A DNA stretch of 64,000 bases from Ruminococcus sp. (GCA_017961625.1 JAGCWY010000106.1:16061-80060), one strand, 5' to 3'. Positions 52,301-59,394 are shown, counted from the first letter of the stretch. Notes: a model not told the origin generated them from the letters alone. Numbers and translations are program-made.

Positions 52301-52914
52301 TCATATTCTGCTTGTTAAGTATTAATCAGGCTATTCTTGATGGTAAAGCTGAATTATATGATTTGATGGCGTTTGATATTCTTTTTGCATTACTTTCTGG
52401 CTATAGTGCTTTTTCAAGTTTTAAAAATGCCGCTCAATGCAAGAGTGCGTCAAATACAGCAAAAAATAATACAAACACAGAGCCTGATAATACTAATACT
52501 GCTACTTCACCTGAGAATACTAATACTGCTGAACAAGGTGAATTCCTTGATCCTCATAAGATAAGATTTAGTCAATCATCCTGTAATGGAAGTGCAGAAA
52601 TAATTGAAAGTATGAAAGCAAATGGTTGGCAGGGAGATCCTATTGATGTCGTTCAAATGCCAGATGGTAATTATACCACTATAGATAATACAAGGCTATA
52701 TTCTGCTCAACAGGCGGGAATAGATGTTAAAGTTAACATCCATTCTTATGATGAACCATTACCTTCTGCTGATTTTGTTGACAGGTTTACAACACCTAAG
52801 GGAGGAGTTCCTAAAACATGGGGTGATGCCGTAACTAATCGAATCAATAATCAGAATGCTTCATTTAGAAATAATAATCCAAGTGGTTCATGGGAAATGA
52901 TGAAACCGAAGTAA
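43381..52914 (+). CDS. Giant secreted RHS/YD-repeat protein with polymorphic toxin-like tail
   Basis: 3177 aa in one frame. Signal-peptide-like N-terminus (to about NVFA). Early regions include a beta-helix-like stretch (about 120-240) and several Ig-like domains (about 330-1680). From about residue 1680 to 2835 it has an RHS front (IPVTLIRTYDSRL...GFGWN) and dozens of YD repeats. The RHS core end LYYLRARYMNP...YANANPVSYTDPSGY is at about 2836-2885. The last about 290 residues are a separate tail with several hydrophobic helices (about 2895-3010), an Asn/Thr linker, and a ParB-like stretch (about 3057-3135: HKIRFSQ, PIDVVQMPDGNYTTIDNTRL). The tail fits a C-terminal toxin. A SUKH-like immunity candidate lies 14 nt downstream. 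Confidence 0.82.
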   Translation: MNKKFFRKSLSAVLSAIMTAEFGLFNMPENVFAIDDVHSYAVYSDSDIIVNTKTGVFNGNVYSGDKFSYLGNSVCYVNKTLNSDGVSDNVRALSKLDMKASKPDYTELLKTRVSYEDKRSGDTVLKGGQVSIDGSMSVAGKLRIDRTVFSGKGYITADGDIKYDAVQNPEGTEMFLASNNGDITIQGSDLTMNGAIYAPNGKVEINAKHFTFNGVIIAGQIELNGTDITVNEVSDDDNVLLQFGPEIVIKGGSETYKENRKITLDISESAGLGTINTDTLSWSFVPDDDANIGAVKIDEASSDNYRKELIITRPGDYKFVINGEDKTGVPFRYTDTINVVEDIAPVADFTKEFDTTGRSEDGTVDIKLTDNSYSLDGDDIGSRVWSVFFDSDNDGDFSDEEEDIFSTGNESEVSYNARSVGKYRFELHAAEVFSDTIPSLLTEDAYRVADTSRNESKKYEVEVTNEAPESHSGISKAKNVDIVITAGNLDVEDIAEINRNVDEVKSELEDKGFSVNLETMSTSTLTAKDTFAWKEYDHYNYVDRYLPTLDKHIIYDENAIKMLGYGWAPLRDWLFVDDGVSAKRVLSFDMVRDRTDWHSMEGGGFLFNTSIKKVKTESEDPEAEPVTKEIMNGYCIILTSGGFKLIKLTDIDVEEFRNGGINGTVQGAGQVLTSVGVKDVYADYNIKIVANNRLVSVYINDEQLINNFILPDTQTGNGFGPIICHDYHGCSQQSYFTFSNIKMSTVRGSELSDILDGHEWRKSSERFVINLNKEKVFDLNDDQSIGYAAKSLIENDINFVGIGTNLSQKAYENLLNTADGTFIDWYELLKNKELLKKYFLNVLGENDYSVDNMVTTSDEIVYDDYYVDKENDPIGEQTWSYDLDASVYENSSRESGSWTSDKPLTFLEATGIYKVSSKLRDDPTNNNKNLDSYKKWSNEVQWTDGLYVHSKPVAKISSEILKAEEINKYICNLTFEAYDNDALSKDNKGITEERKEWKRIDDSEWMTGTVPMIIDAEQVYLQKYSVRDEQGEWSEPAVELIYAEKTENPDAFRDDELPEITLSVSDYNPCLGDQVMITASATDNSAVGSFQIYVDDKLMCNYQGSIIYDCKKEGVVTVKAVCKDIANNEATATKEVNVEDRRDLEAPEITIDTKNDITFEESKVSVKGTIKDNVKLDSYTVELMAPGESEYTGVITSSDEVNDSNIVSFDTNGKTGQYKLKITAADTSGNKRYADLTVTVSEEKIRSQTNTKTEKPATTQKQDTPAEITIKVSADSAEIGEVVNVDIDASDVDGLTAVKVYKDNKVIGNAPGELRFSETEAKTVTIKVETTDVNNKKTTATKEIVFVDSSDRTNPVAEITAPEAGTVLSGKAAIVGSAYDETSLRKYTLEYKNANAGEYQLILSVSNEVKDGELGVWDTYPLANGVYDLRLTAMDNAGNIFACTAQYQIQNGTAPEEEKVAEELIVFSKPEPSVKADDTLKVEAAADTGLAGREYEVTLAKADGTGVQKVLKRGNISDNGSISAVADSSMLDEGDYTVSIAINVPDGDSVKKDVNVKVEHGYRNADAETVCRIVSPENDEKLSAPSEFVAEVTENAFSKYKFEYAPVGTNEFIEFDEGKIFGSEIRSKLDPTLMENGYYDIRLTAFGSGTKAEDTVTAEISGNMKIGLFTISFADLDFEAAGIPVTLIRTYDSRLKDQNGEFGFGWNLSFNSVKLSISTDQSKNWEIENSTSHFVTKYTIKETKQHKVKIDLANGIEEEFVMKVSPQSQALIPLNMGLSVSYEPVSATGSTLVPVNVSTGGMFYDSGYLLTDEIEEYDPQTFMYTRADGTQYLIDSKRGLISIKTSDGTEIKFSKNGVTSSDGKAIKFVYDEEGRILEASDSKGKKVTYEYGIFGDLVSVMDQTDSNVSFVYKDHYITEIRDADGKMLSKNEYDKDGRLVKTTDANGNAVVYDHDIDGREEVITDRNGGTTRYIYDENGNILSQTDANGNTVTNTYDSNGYLASKTDALGNVTKYKYDASGNMLSLTDAEGHEISNEYDSKGMLVSIGTAGLTVLKIDYTDDGLTSSTTDAMGNKISYEYDSKKQLKSVTDEIGTYMNMTYDSDGNVKTATNGAGATADFTYDSDGNCTSKTVTYNSEGTLKTVTENYEYDAKGHLVKTIDSNGNIVSNEYNSIDKISVATDEKGRQTNYTYDAMGNLTKIAYCDGTSETFEYDKEGRNTSATDRCGRKVTMAYDKVGNLLTKTYPNGKTVTYNYDAAYRLTSTVDTRGAETKYEYDSIGNNTAVTDALGNRTSFAYNDRGQQSSTTDARGNVFRYYYDDNGNRIKTEYPDGSSVSAQYDARGRVTSQTDQNGYTTSYSYDGADRLTSVTDALGNTTKYEYDERGCLVKVTDANGNATSYTYDEYGRVVKTTNALGKTAEASYDESGNILTSTDFAGKVTSFTYDQYDRLVSRENEDGKITYQYTKDGKLSSVGSPSGTTSYSYDNMDGLKKVSYPGGKYIEYTYDDTEVLTSVKTNFGTTAYEYDLIGRLVKVVDRNGIITLYEYDANGNRTAVKYANGIVVTYTYDDLNRLIGETVADRDGAVAAQYEYTLGAAGERTRVRELDRTVDYTYDALYRLTGETITPVDGKVKTYTYTYDAVSNRLTKTEDGEVTNYTYNGLNQLVQENNTVYTYDDAGNLISTESAEKSSNYVYNASNKLLRATVMVGEEVTAEEYTYSYDGSRTSRKIIKGDETTLVNYLNDCSVLTNVLAETDKNGRELSYYTIGADLISMERGGSTYIYLYDGHGSVRGLIDADGKLTDTYNYDAFGNMLERTGDTENSYLYCGEQQDDTTGLYYLRARYMNPTTGTFTSMDTYGGSVFDPISLHKYLYANANPVSYTDPSGYIGLFDTVCASAIGNILFYSISGGIISAGLDLLRQLRIAERTGKEIDWGEFWFSLGFGMIAGGVFGYAGFYAKAISSVLIYSVLGVSSIIFCLLSINQAILDGKAELYDLMAFDILFALLSGYSAFSSFKNAAQCKSASNTAKNNTNTEPDNTNTATSPENTNTAEQGEFLDPHKIRFSQSSCNGSAEIIESMKANGWQGDPIDVVQMPDGNYTTIDNTRLYSAQQAGIDVKVNIHSYDEPLPSADFVDRFTTPKGGVPKTWGDAVTNRINNQNASFRNNNPSGSWEMMKPK
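52041..52914 (+). other. Variable, AT-rich tail of the RHS gene
   Basis: After the codon run for DPSGY the sequence turns AT-rich with many A/T third positions and keeps that character into the immunity gene. The change is abrupt and coincides with the core-tail border, as expected of an exchanged toxin cassette. Confidence 0.68.
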
Positions 52915-52928
52915 TTAGGAGGATTATA

Positions 52929-53279
52929 ATGATAGATATAAAAAAATACTATCCACTATTTGACTATCCTGAGGGATATGTTAAGTTAAAAACTTTAAAT
53001 TTGATCAATTTCGATTTATGGTACTTTATCCCTGATGAACAATTAGATATAAGAATTAATGGACTAAAAAAACGCTTTCCTAATAGACAACTTATTCCTT
53101 TTGCTAGAAGGACGGACAATGATGATATTGCTTGTTTTGAGCTTGGAAAAGGAGAATGTGTTCAGATAATACACGATTTTTCGTCTCCAGGATATGAACA
53201 ACGTGAAGAGTATGAAAGTATCTGGATGTGGGCGAGAAATGCGTTTGATGAATTAATTCAAAATGAATCATATTGTTGA
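52929..53279 (+). CDS. Probable immunity protein of the RHS toxin (SUKH-like)
   Basis: 116 aa from ATG 52929, with AGGAGG 6 nt upstream; a longer frame opens at 52890 but overlaps the RHS end. The sequence is small, soluble, and ends with FARRTDNDDIACFELGKG...DEYESIW-like features seen in SMI1/KNR4-type (SUKH) immunity proteins, an assignment I hold loosely. AT-rich base use matches the RHS tail. The position 14 nt after a toxin-like tail is the strongest argument. Confidence 0.66.
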   Translation: MIDIKKYYPLFDYPEGYVKLKTLNLINFDLWYFIPDEQLDIRINGLKKRFPNRQLIPFARRTDNDDIACFELGKGECVQIIHDFSSPGYEQREEYESIWMWARNAFDELIQNESYC

Positions 53280-53302
53280 TAATTAGTATTTTATTTTTTT
53301 AC

Positions 53303-53333
53303 AGCGGACTCTCACGAGTCCGCTCTTTTTTTC
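53303..53333 (+). terminator. Terminator of the RHS/immunity unit
   Basis: AGCGGACTC/GAGTCCGCT, 9-bp stem with a 4-nt loop and seven T after it. Confidence 0.92.
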
Positions 53334-53398
53334 AACAATACTGCAATAAGGAAAAGGCCCTCTTTTTGACCGCTTATTGCCGTGTTCACTGCAATATC

Positions 53399-53427
53399 TT
53401 GACATTGTCACGCTAAAATGTTACAAT
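53399..53427 (+). promoter_or_regulatory. Promoter of the lectin-dockerin gene
   Basis: TTGACA (53399-53404), 17-bp spacer, TACAAT (53422-53427) with extended TGT. A small hairpin GTGTA/TACAC (about 53442-53453) follows in the leader. Confidence 0.8.
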
Positions 53428-53482
53428 TATCCTGCAATATTATGTGTAAATACACTGCTTTAAACTAAGGAGGTACTAAACA

Positions 53483-54994
53483 ATGATAAAATTCATATCT
53501 TCATTCCTGGCGGCAGCTGTTGCCTGCGGTTCTGTCATGAGCAGTTTTGTTTCGGCAGAGGGCTTATCGGAACTGAAAGACGCTTCGTCATACTCTGCCT
53601 GTATCGAAGCCGGATTCCAGCAGTACACCGTTGACCTGTCCGGATTAGGTGCGCTCATCAAAAGGGACAATGTTCCCGAAGATCTTGAACACGCAGCATA
53701 TATTACTATGACTCAGGAAGACTATGACGAATTGGTTGCGGATCCGAGTTCATACAAGCTTTGCTTCATAGCTTCGGAGCCGGTCATGATGCGTGACGGA
53801 ATAGTTGTCAGCCTCAGAAATATCGAAACAGCTGACCCTACTGTAGCGGTTCCTATATATGCCGGATGTAAAGTCCTTGAGATGCTGGACGGCGTTTTCT
53901 TTGCATTCAATACGGAAGAGGAGGCTCTTCAACAGATAATGGCAGCTATGGACGGTACTGAGACCACCACATCTTCGACAACCACCTCAGCAACAACTAC
54001 TACTTCGACTGATACAACGACAACTACAAGTGCAACGACATCGGCAAATACTACACAGTCCACTACAAACACAAGTGCAACGACCTCAGCGACTACAACA
54101 CAGTCCGCTACGACCACAAGTGCAACGACCTCAGCAACTACGACACAGTCCACTACAACCACAAGTGCAACGACCTCAGCGACTACAACACAGTCCGCTA
54201 CAACTAAAAGTGCGACGACTTCGGCTACTACGACACAGTCCACCACAACTACAAGTATTCAGCCGGCATACTATAACGGTCACGCTTATGCGATTTATTC
54301 TGAGGCTGCGGATTCATGGGAGGAAGCCACGGAGTTCTGTGAAGCGGCAGGCGGGAAGCTTGCAGTTATCAACGACGCTGAGGAAAACGAGTTCGTTTAT
54401 AAGTATATGACCGAGTGCGGATTCAAAAGCGCATATTTTGGCTTATCAGACCCAAATAAAGACGGAACATGGAGCTGGGCAGACGGTTCGGAGCTGACAT
54501 ATTCCAATTGGCACAGCGGTGAGCCGAGCTCCCAGAATGAAATGTACGGTATGTACTATTATAAGTTTTCTGACGGTACATGGAATGACGGCGTGTGGGG
54601 CGATAATACGACCGCATTTATCTGCGAATGGGAGTACAAGCTGGGAGACATCAATAACGATGACATAATAGACGCAGTTGACGCTTCCTCCGTACTTGCT
54701 TACTACGCTATGATATCCACCAATAAGGACGGCGGCTACAACGAGTGTCAGAAGTTTGCAGCAGACGTAAACAACGACGGTCAGGTAAATGCTGTTGACG
54801 CATCGAATATCCTTGCATACTACGCTTATATCTCAACAGCGGAGGGCGAAGTGAAGACCTTAGCCGAGTTTATGAACAGGGACAACAGTCAGGGAGATAC
54901 CGACAAACAGAACGGTGACACAGGCGAGCTCAGGAATCCCGACAATCTTGACCCCAATGCGCCGATAGAGCTGCCTATAATCTCAATTTCCTGA
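53483..54994 (+). CDS. Secreted C-type-lectin protein with dockerin
   Basis: 503 aa. Signal peptide (about 1-25, ending VSAEG), then an unassigned domain (about 26-150). A Thr-rich linker (about 160-258) is encoded largely by five 45-bp repeats. A C-type lectin-like domain follows (about 261-386): WEEATEFCEAAGGKLAVIND, FGLSDPNKDGTWSWADG, YSNWHSGEPSSQNE, DGTWNDGVWGDNTTAFICE. WNDGVW and the Cys pattern are characteristic. A dockerin (about 387-460) has repeats DINNDDIIDAVDASSVLAYY and DVNNDGQVNAVDASNILAYY. No enzyme motif, so it is probably a binding component of the cellulosome. AAGGAGG precedes the ATG. Confidence 0.88.
   Translation: MIKFISSFLAAAVACGSVMSSFVSAEGLSELKDASSYSACIEAGFQQYTVDLSGLGALIKRDNVPEDLEHAAYITMTQEDYDELVADPSSYKLCFIASEPVMMRDGIVVSLRNIETADPTVAVPIYAGCKVLEMLDGVFFAFNTEEEALQQIMAAMDGTETTTSSTTTSATTTTSTDTTTTTSATTSANTTQSTTNTSATTSATTTQSATTTSATTSATTTQSTTTTSATTSATTTQSATTKSATTSATTTQSTTTTSIQPAYYNGHAYAIYSEAADSWEEATEFCEAAGGKLAVINDAEENEFVYKYMTECGFKSAYFGLSDPNKDGTWSWADGSELTYSNWHSGEPSSQNEMYGMYYYKFSDGTWNDGVWGDNTTAFICEWEYKLGDINNDDIIDAVDASSVLAYYAMISTNKDGGYNECQKFAADVNNDGQVNAVDASNILAYYAYISTAEGEVKTLAEFMNRDNSQGDTDKQNGDTGELRNPDNLDPNAPIELPIISIS
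54029..54253 (+). repeat. Five tandem 45-bp repeats coding the Thr-rich linker
   Basis: Each unit codes a 15-residue block like SATTSATTTQSATTT. Five copies sit in register from 54029. Copies 2 and 4 share most bases, and Ser/Ala and Thr codon variants distinguish them. Copy number may vary between strains. Confidence 0.8.
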
Positions 54995-55014
54995 CAAACA
55001 GAACATAATATTCA

Positions 55015-55043
55015 AAAAGTCACAGGTTATGTGGCTTTTTTTG
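55015..55043 (+). terminator. Terminator of the lectin-dockerin gene
   Basis: AAAAGTCACA/TGTGGCTTTT, 10-bp stem with one G-T pair, followed by T's. Confidence 0.83.
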
Positions 55044-55144
55044 TTATGGTCAGCACACTAAATGCGATTCTGCCTCGATAAATGACCGGTGGTCAAAGTG
55101 ACGAAATTGTAATGTTAACAAAAGGTAAAATACACGCTTTTTAG

Positions 55145-55173
55145 TTGATTTTTATATTTGAGTATGTTATAAT
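55145..55173 (+). promoter_or_regulatory. Promoter of the ligase-SGNH operon
   Basis: TTGATT (55145-55150), 17-bp spacer, TATAAT (55168-55173) with extended TGT. The start near 55180 gives a leader of about 540 nt. Confidence 0.8.
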
Positions 55174-55179
55174 ATTATC

Positions 55180-55720
55180 AGGGTATTTTTAATTTGCTTA
55201 TTTAATGGTTCTATTAGATAATAATCACCAAAACAATAGTGGGAATAGGTAATTCAGAAACGGTCGGTTCAATAAGCCTGAATTATTGGCGTAATGACAA
55301 TACACTTACAGTATATCAAGAGGTATTGGCAATGAACTATATTTTAAAGCAAATGGAGGTGAGGGATCAATATATCAGTGAATGATCTGTCACGATATTG
55401 TATGATGATTTTTTCTTTTAGGGGATCCAGGCCGAACATTAAAACAATGCTGCGTCGGCAAATTTAATGACTATTTATAATCTTTGTGTGTACTCAATAG
55501 CTGCCGTCAGGCTGGTTATGCGATGACGGACTTTGGGCAGACATATATTACTGTGATATACAGGAACTGCGGAACGAAGCTGCTTTGCTCAGTCCGCGGT
55601 ACATGGTCAATGTGGGCATTAACGGGGAAAGTTGTTGCCATTCATAAGCAGCGGCATAATATCCACTCTTAGGGGCAGGAGGCGTCTGCCCTAAAACTAC
55701 CATGAAAGGATCAGCAAGTA
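55180..55720 (+). ncRNA. Long structured leader of the ligase-SGNH operon
   Basis: Visible stems: TAATTCAG/CTGAATTA (55250-55257/55278-55285), CCGTCA/TGACGG (about 55506-55530), ACTGCGGA/TCCGCGGT (about 55565-55600), and TAGG-GGCAG/CTGCCC-TA near 55672-55694, close to the ribosome binding site. Small frames with plausible starts lie inside, the best being the one at 55332. No known riboswitch or T-box motif was found. Confidence 0.42.
55332..55385 (+). CDS. 17-residue upstream peptide in the leader
   Basis: ATG 55332 with AAGAGG about 8 nt upstream; the frame encodes MNYILKQMEVRDQYISE. A second possible Shine-Dalgarno (GGAGGTGAGG) overlaps its 3' half, so more than one small frame may be translated here. 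It could be a leader peptide or a small signalling peptide. Evidence is limited. Confidence 0.4.
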   Translation: MNYILKQMEVRDQYISE

Positions 55721-57625
55721 ATGAGAACAACAACACAAATCAATACCTGCACCATTGAGAGAAAATTTCCGGAATGGGTGAAGGTAGATCGCATTATCAA
55801 CGGGGTAAAGATATACAACATGAATATTTTTGATAATATCATGTCATTCAATCAGGATAATCTTGAAGGAGACGCGATCGATTATTTCGGCACAAAGATA
55901 ACCTACGGCGAGCTTCCGGCACTGCGCGAGGCTTATGCAAGAGGACTGAAGCTGGCAGGAGTAAAGGAGGGCGACGTAGTTACTCTCTGTATGCCTGTAA
56001 GCGTTGAGAACCTTATGCTCCTGTTTGCCTGCAACCTTATCAAGGCTGTCAGCAACAACGTGAACTTTTTGTTTCTTAAGGACGATTTCAACCTGTATAC
56101 TCAGGACAAGGGCTCTGAGGTCATAGTTACCTTAGATGCATTCCTTCCCTATTTCACGGAGCATCTTGAAAACAGCAGCATCAAGAAGGTCATACTCATG
56201 AGCCTTGACGACTTCCTTCCTGCGGAAAAGAAGGGAATGTTCATGGACACCTCCGAGATGCCCGAAAAGATGCAGGAGGTATTCGATATCAAGCAGATAA
56301 TGGAATGCCTGAGCAATCTGGACAAGATCGAGGGCGTTGAGTTCATACGTCTCGAGGATCTTCGCGTTGCAGGAGAAAACAGCGATATACCGCTTGATCT
56401 CGGTCCGACAGACCTTGACCGCGATATAAGCTATTACTATACCAGTGGCACTACAAGCAAGCCTAAGTGCGTCGTATATAAGGAGTATTCGCTTAATGCT
56501 TACGTTGAGATGCACGCAGGACTGGATACACAGAATTACGTTGGCGAGCGTAATTTCCAGTGCATACCGCTTACTCACATGACAGGAGAGAGAGTATGCG
56601 CCATCATGCCGCTTGCTAGAGGCGGTACGCTCGTTCCGAGACCCATATACAACAAATACACATTTGCAAGAGACCTTTCTGAGACAGGCTGCAACTGTGT
56701 AGTTGCGACGGCGAGTTTCTACCTTACAAGCGTAAGACAGGGCGTTGTATCACCTACCGCACTTGAAATGCTCAAGCGTCCTGCGTCGGGCGGCGAGGCT
56801 GTAAACATAAACTCCGTCCGCAAGATAGATAAGTGGCTCCGCGACAATGGCTGTACGGTAAGATATTCACTGGGCGGCGGTGCAAGCGAAGAAGGCGGCG
56901 CTACACTCGTGACATACTTTATGGACGAAGAGACAAAGACCAACGAGACCGGCAAGCCTCTTGAGCCGTTCGTTCACGTAAAGCTGGTGGACGACAACGG
57001 AAATCTTGTGGAGGAGAACGAGGTGCTTGCCAACCTTCATGCTACAAGTCCTGCGGCAGCAGACCGTTATCTTAATAATCCTAAGGCGACAGAAGAACGC
57101 TGGTACTATGACGAGAACGGTACAAAGTGGGGCGTTACTGGTGATATAGCTGTAAGACATGCCGACGGCTCATATACTATCATGGGAAGAGCTTCGGATT
57201 CTTATGTTGACGAAAATGGCAAGCGCGTATATTTGTTCATGATTGAAAGTACTCTTGATGAGAATGATCCTATTAATGAGTGGGAAATCAGTGCCTTCAA
57301 GAACGAGAAGGGTAGCTACGATGTAGTGGGTCAGATTATACTCGATCCCGATGAGGCTGAACCAAGCGCTGAGCTTGTAAAGTATATATGCGAAAAATAT
57401 CATCTTGATGCTGTGAAATTCTACAAGGAATTCGAGATAGGTGAGATAACAGCAAAGAGAGATTACATACTGCTTACACACGACTATAGGGGATATATCT
57501 CTCCCAGTGAGGACGGAAGTCTTATGCTGGTGGACTATTCCGCAAACGGCAGTACTGTAAGAATCAAAACTGACAGAAATTATGTAATACCGATAACTGA
57601 AAAATATGGTGAGGAGAATGAATGA
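55721..57625 (+). CDS. AMP-forming acyl/aryl ligase
   Basis: 634 aa. YYYTSGTTSKPKCVVYKEY (about residue 238) is the P-loop A3 motif of the ANL superfamily. GGAVNINS-type middle and SLGGGASEEGG (about 385) fit A5; GVTGD (about 470) is the A7 motif; YTIMGRASDSYVDENGKRVY fits A8/A9. It activates a carboxylate as acyl-AMP, but the substrate is unknown. The C-terminal Lys-containing domain is present. AAAGGAT lies about 10 nt before the ATG. Its stop overlaps the start of the SGNH-dockerin gene. Cytoplasmic, no signal peptide. Confidence 0.85.
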   Translation: MRTTTQINTCTIERKFPEWVKVDRIINGVKIYNMNIFDNIMSFNQDNLEGDAIDYFGTKITYGELPALREAYARGLKLAGVKEGDVVTLCMPVSVENLMLLFACNLIKAVSNNVNFLFLKDDFNLYTQDKGSEVIVTLDAFLPYFTEHLENSSIKKVILMSLDDFLPAEKKGMFMDTSEMPEKMQEVFDIKQIMECLSNLDKIEGVEFIRLEDLRVAGENSDIPLDLGPTDLDRDISYYYTSGTTSKPKCVVYKEYSLNAYVEMHAGLDTQNYVGERNFQCIPLTHMTGERVCAIMPLARGGTLVPRPIYNKYTFARDLSETGCNCVVATASFYLTSVRQGVVSPTALEMLKRPASGGEAVNINSVRKIDKWLRDNGCTVRYSLGGGASEEGGATLVTYFMDEETKTNETGKPLEPFVHVKLVDDNGNLVEENEVLANLHATSPAAADRYLNNPKATEERWYYDENGTKWGVTGDIAVRHADGSYTIMGRASDSYVDENGKRVYLFMIESTLDENDPINEWEISAFKNEKGSYDVVGQIILDPDEAEPSAELVKYICEKYHLDAVKFYKEFEIGEITAKRDYILLTHDYRGYISPSEDGSLMLVDYSANGSTVRIKTDRNYVIPITEKYGEENE

Positions 57626-59394
57626 TGAAGGGAACAAAGATTTTATCAGTTCTTGTTTCGGCAGCAATGCTGAGCAGCACTGTGGGAATGACAGCTTTTG
57701 CAGCTGAAAACGATAATACAGAAAATAAAACATACAACTATGTAGCTCTTGGCGACAGTATAGCAGCAGGTTTCGGGCTGGCAGACGGCGAGCTTAAAGA
57801 TGACCCTGCACTGGTTATAACCGATGAGCTTCTTGAAAATCCGGTGAGCGGAGCATATCCAGCAATATTCACAGAGTATTTAAAGGAGCTCGGCGAGGAA
57901 AGAGGGTATGAGGTAATGGGCACTAACCTTGCCTCCACTGCATATCGCGCTGAAGACATTGAAAAGACGATAAAGACTCCTGGATATAAAGGAGAGTTCG
58001 CTGCGTCCATACTCGAAAGATTTGTCGGAGAGGGGGCAAGCGAAGTTCTTGTTCCTTATCACGATTATTACACTAAGTATCTCTCTGCCGCTGACCTTGT
58101 AAGCATTCAGCTTGGCGGAAATGATATCGTAATGAGCATCGTTCCCCAAATGGTATTCGGCGATAATCCTATCCTTCAGGCTGCCGGAACCTCTCTCATG
58201 CTTACACTTTTTGGAATGGATACAGAGACAGCTATTGGCGGCGGACTTAAAATACTTTATGAAAATAAAGACAATATCACTTCCGATGATTTCATTGAGG
58301 CAGCTGTCTTCATGTATAATGTGAGCCAGATGTCAGACCAGCTCGTTGACGACTCTGCAAGCCACGTAAAGGGTGTTGTTGAGGCTGTTCAGGAGCTCAA
58401 CGGCGACGCCGACATCGCACTTGTGGGTATGTTCAATCCCTACCGTACAGAGGAAGGCTCAAATAAGATAAAGGAAGAAATATATGACATACTCGGCAGA
58501 ATCTATGCAGAAGCTGCAATAGTTGCTGCTGCTGGTGAGAACGAGCTCACAGTCAACGGCAAATTGACAAAGGACTTTATAGACGGCCTTCAGGATAAGG
58601 TCAACATGATATACGAGCTCAATGTATTTATGCTGATGTATAAAGACAGAACGGAGCTTTTCGAGATACTTGACATGGTCGAAAAATACGACGATATCAA
58701 TGAGCTCAAGGAGATAGCAGCAATCATGAAAGCTTCAAATGGCACCCCTGCTGAGGAAGAGCTTATGGAGGTTCTGCTAAGATACGATGATATCAATGAG
58801 CTCCAGTCAGCAATTGATATCATAAAGAAGTATAAAGACATCGAAGAGCTTACAAATCTTATTGATATTTTGTCAAAGTATCGTACAGCAAGCCAGTCAG
58901 CAGAAGAAGAAGCTATCGCAGCTGAGATCGCTGCACCTCTTGCTATGATGCTGGCAGGCAAGAATGTTGATCCGCAGATACTTCGCCTCAATGAGGAGCT
59001 TAAGGTCATTGCAGAGGAGACAGGCGCAACCTATGTTGATGTATATAACATCTCTCCGGAGGACGATTTCGATCCTCATCCCAATGCAAATGGTCATAAG
59101 GAAATTGCAGGCATACTTTATGATACTATGTATAAGATAGTATGCGGAAGAATGAGCATTGATGCTGAGGTTGCCGAAGAGGAGTCCGAGCCTGAACAAT
59201 TCATCGACATAAGAGCTACGGGCGATGTTAACGGCGACGGTAAAACAGACGTTTCCGATGTGGTATTCATTTTGGCACATATCACTGGTATAAGACCGCT
59301 TACGGCAGATGAACAGAAATATGCTGATTTGGACGGAAATTGCATTATAGACTTTATGGATATGCTGATTCTGTCTGGCAACATTAATATGTAA
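57622..59394 (+). CDS. Secreted SGNH/GDSL hydrolase with dockerin
   Basis: 590 aa. ATG 57622 overlaps the ligase stop; ATG 57625 is one codon on. Signal peptide (about 1-28, ending TAFAAE). GDSIAAG (about 44) carries the nucleophile Ser, GGND (about 166) is block III, and DPHPNANGH (about 484) supplies Asp and His. The catalytic halves are separated by a long helical insertion (about 170-470). A dockerin (about 534-590) has DVNGDGKTDVSDVVFIL and DLDGNCIIDFMDMLIL, a third dockerin type in this window. It is probably an esterase or acyltransferase acting outside the cell. Why it is coupled to an acyl ligase is not known. Confidence 0.86.
   Translation: MMKGTKILSVLVSAAMLSSTVGMTAFAAENDNTENKTYNYVALGDSIAAGFGLADGELKDDPALVITDELLENPVSGAYPAIFTEYLKELGEERGYEVMGTNLASTAYRAEDIEKTIKTPGYKGEFAASILERFVGEGASEVLVPYHDYYTKYLSAADLVSIQLGGNDIVMSIVPQMVFGDNPILQAAGTSLMLTLFGMDTETAIGGGLKILYENKDNITSDDFIEAAVFMYNVSQMSDQLVDDSASHVKGVVEAVQELNGDADIALVGMFNPYRTEEGSNKIKEEIYDILGRIYAEAAIVAAAGENELTVNGKLTKDFIDGLQDKVNMIYELNVFMLMYKDRTELFEILDMVEKYDDINELKEIAAIMKASNGTPAEEELMEVLLRYDDINELQSAIDIIKKYKDIEELTNLIDILSKYRTASQSAEEEAIAAEIAAPLAMMLAGKNVDPQILRLNEELKVIAEETGATYVDVYNISPEDDFDPHPNANGHKEIAGILYDTMYKIVCGRMSIDAEVAEEESEPEQFIDIRATGDVNGDGKTDVSDVVFILAHITGIRPLTADEQKYADLDGNCIIDFMDMLILSGNINM

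Larger units (their letters stand above)
54995..55720. other. Gap of 726 nt: terminator, promoter and a long leader
   Basis: It contains the terminator 55015-55043, a strong promoter 55145-55173 and a leader of about 540 nt with several stems and small frames. Two of the stems are listed under the leader entry. Confidence 0.6.

Noticed and set aside
53929..54246. Minus-strand Val-rich frame over the Thr-rich linker
   Set aside because: Mirror of the ACN-rich linker codons; low complexity on the wrong strand.
54029..54253. CRISPR array
   Set aside because: Direct repeats without spacers, in frame within a Thr-rich protein linker.
54030..54410. Plus-strand frame rich in Gln/Arg in the lectin linker region
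   Set aside because: Alternate-frame reading of the 45-bp repeats.
55440..55700. 6S, tmRNA, RNase P or SRP RNA in the leader
   Set aside because: None of the expected conserved stretches could be recognised; better described as an unassigned leader.
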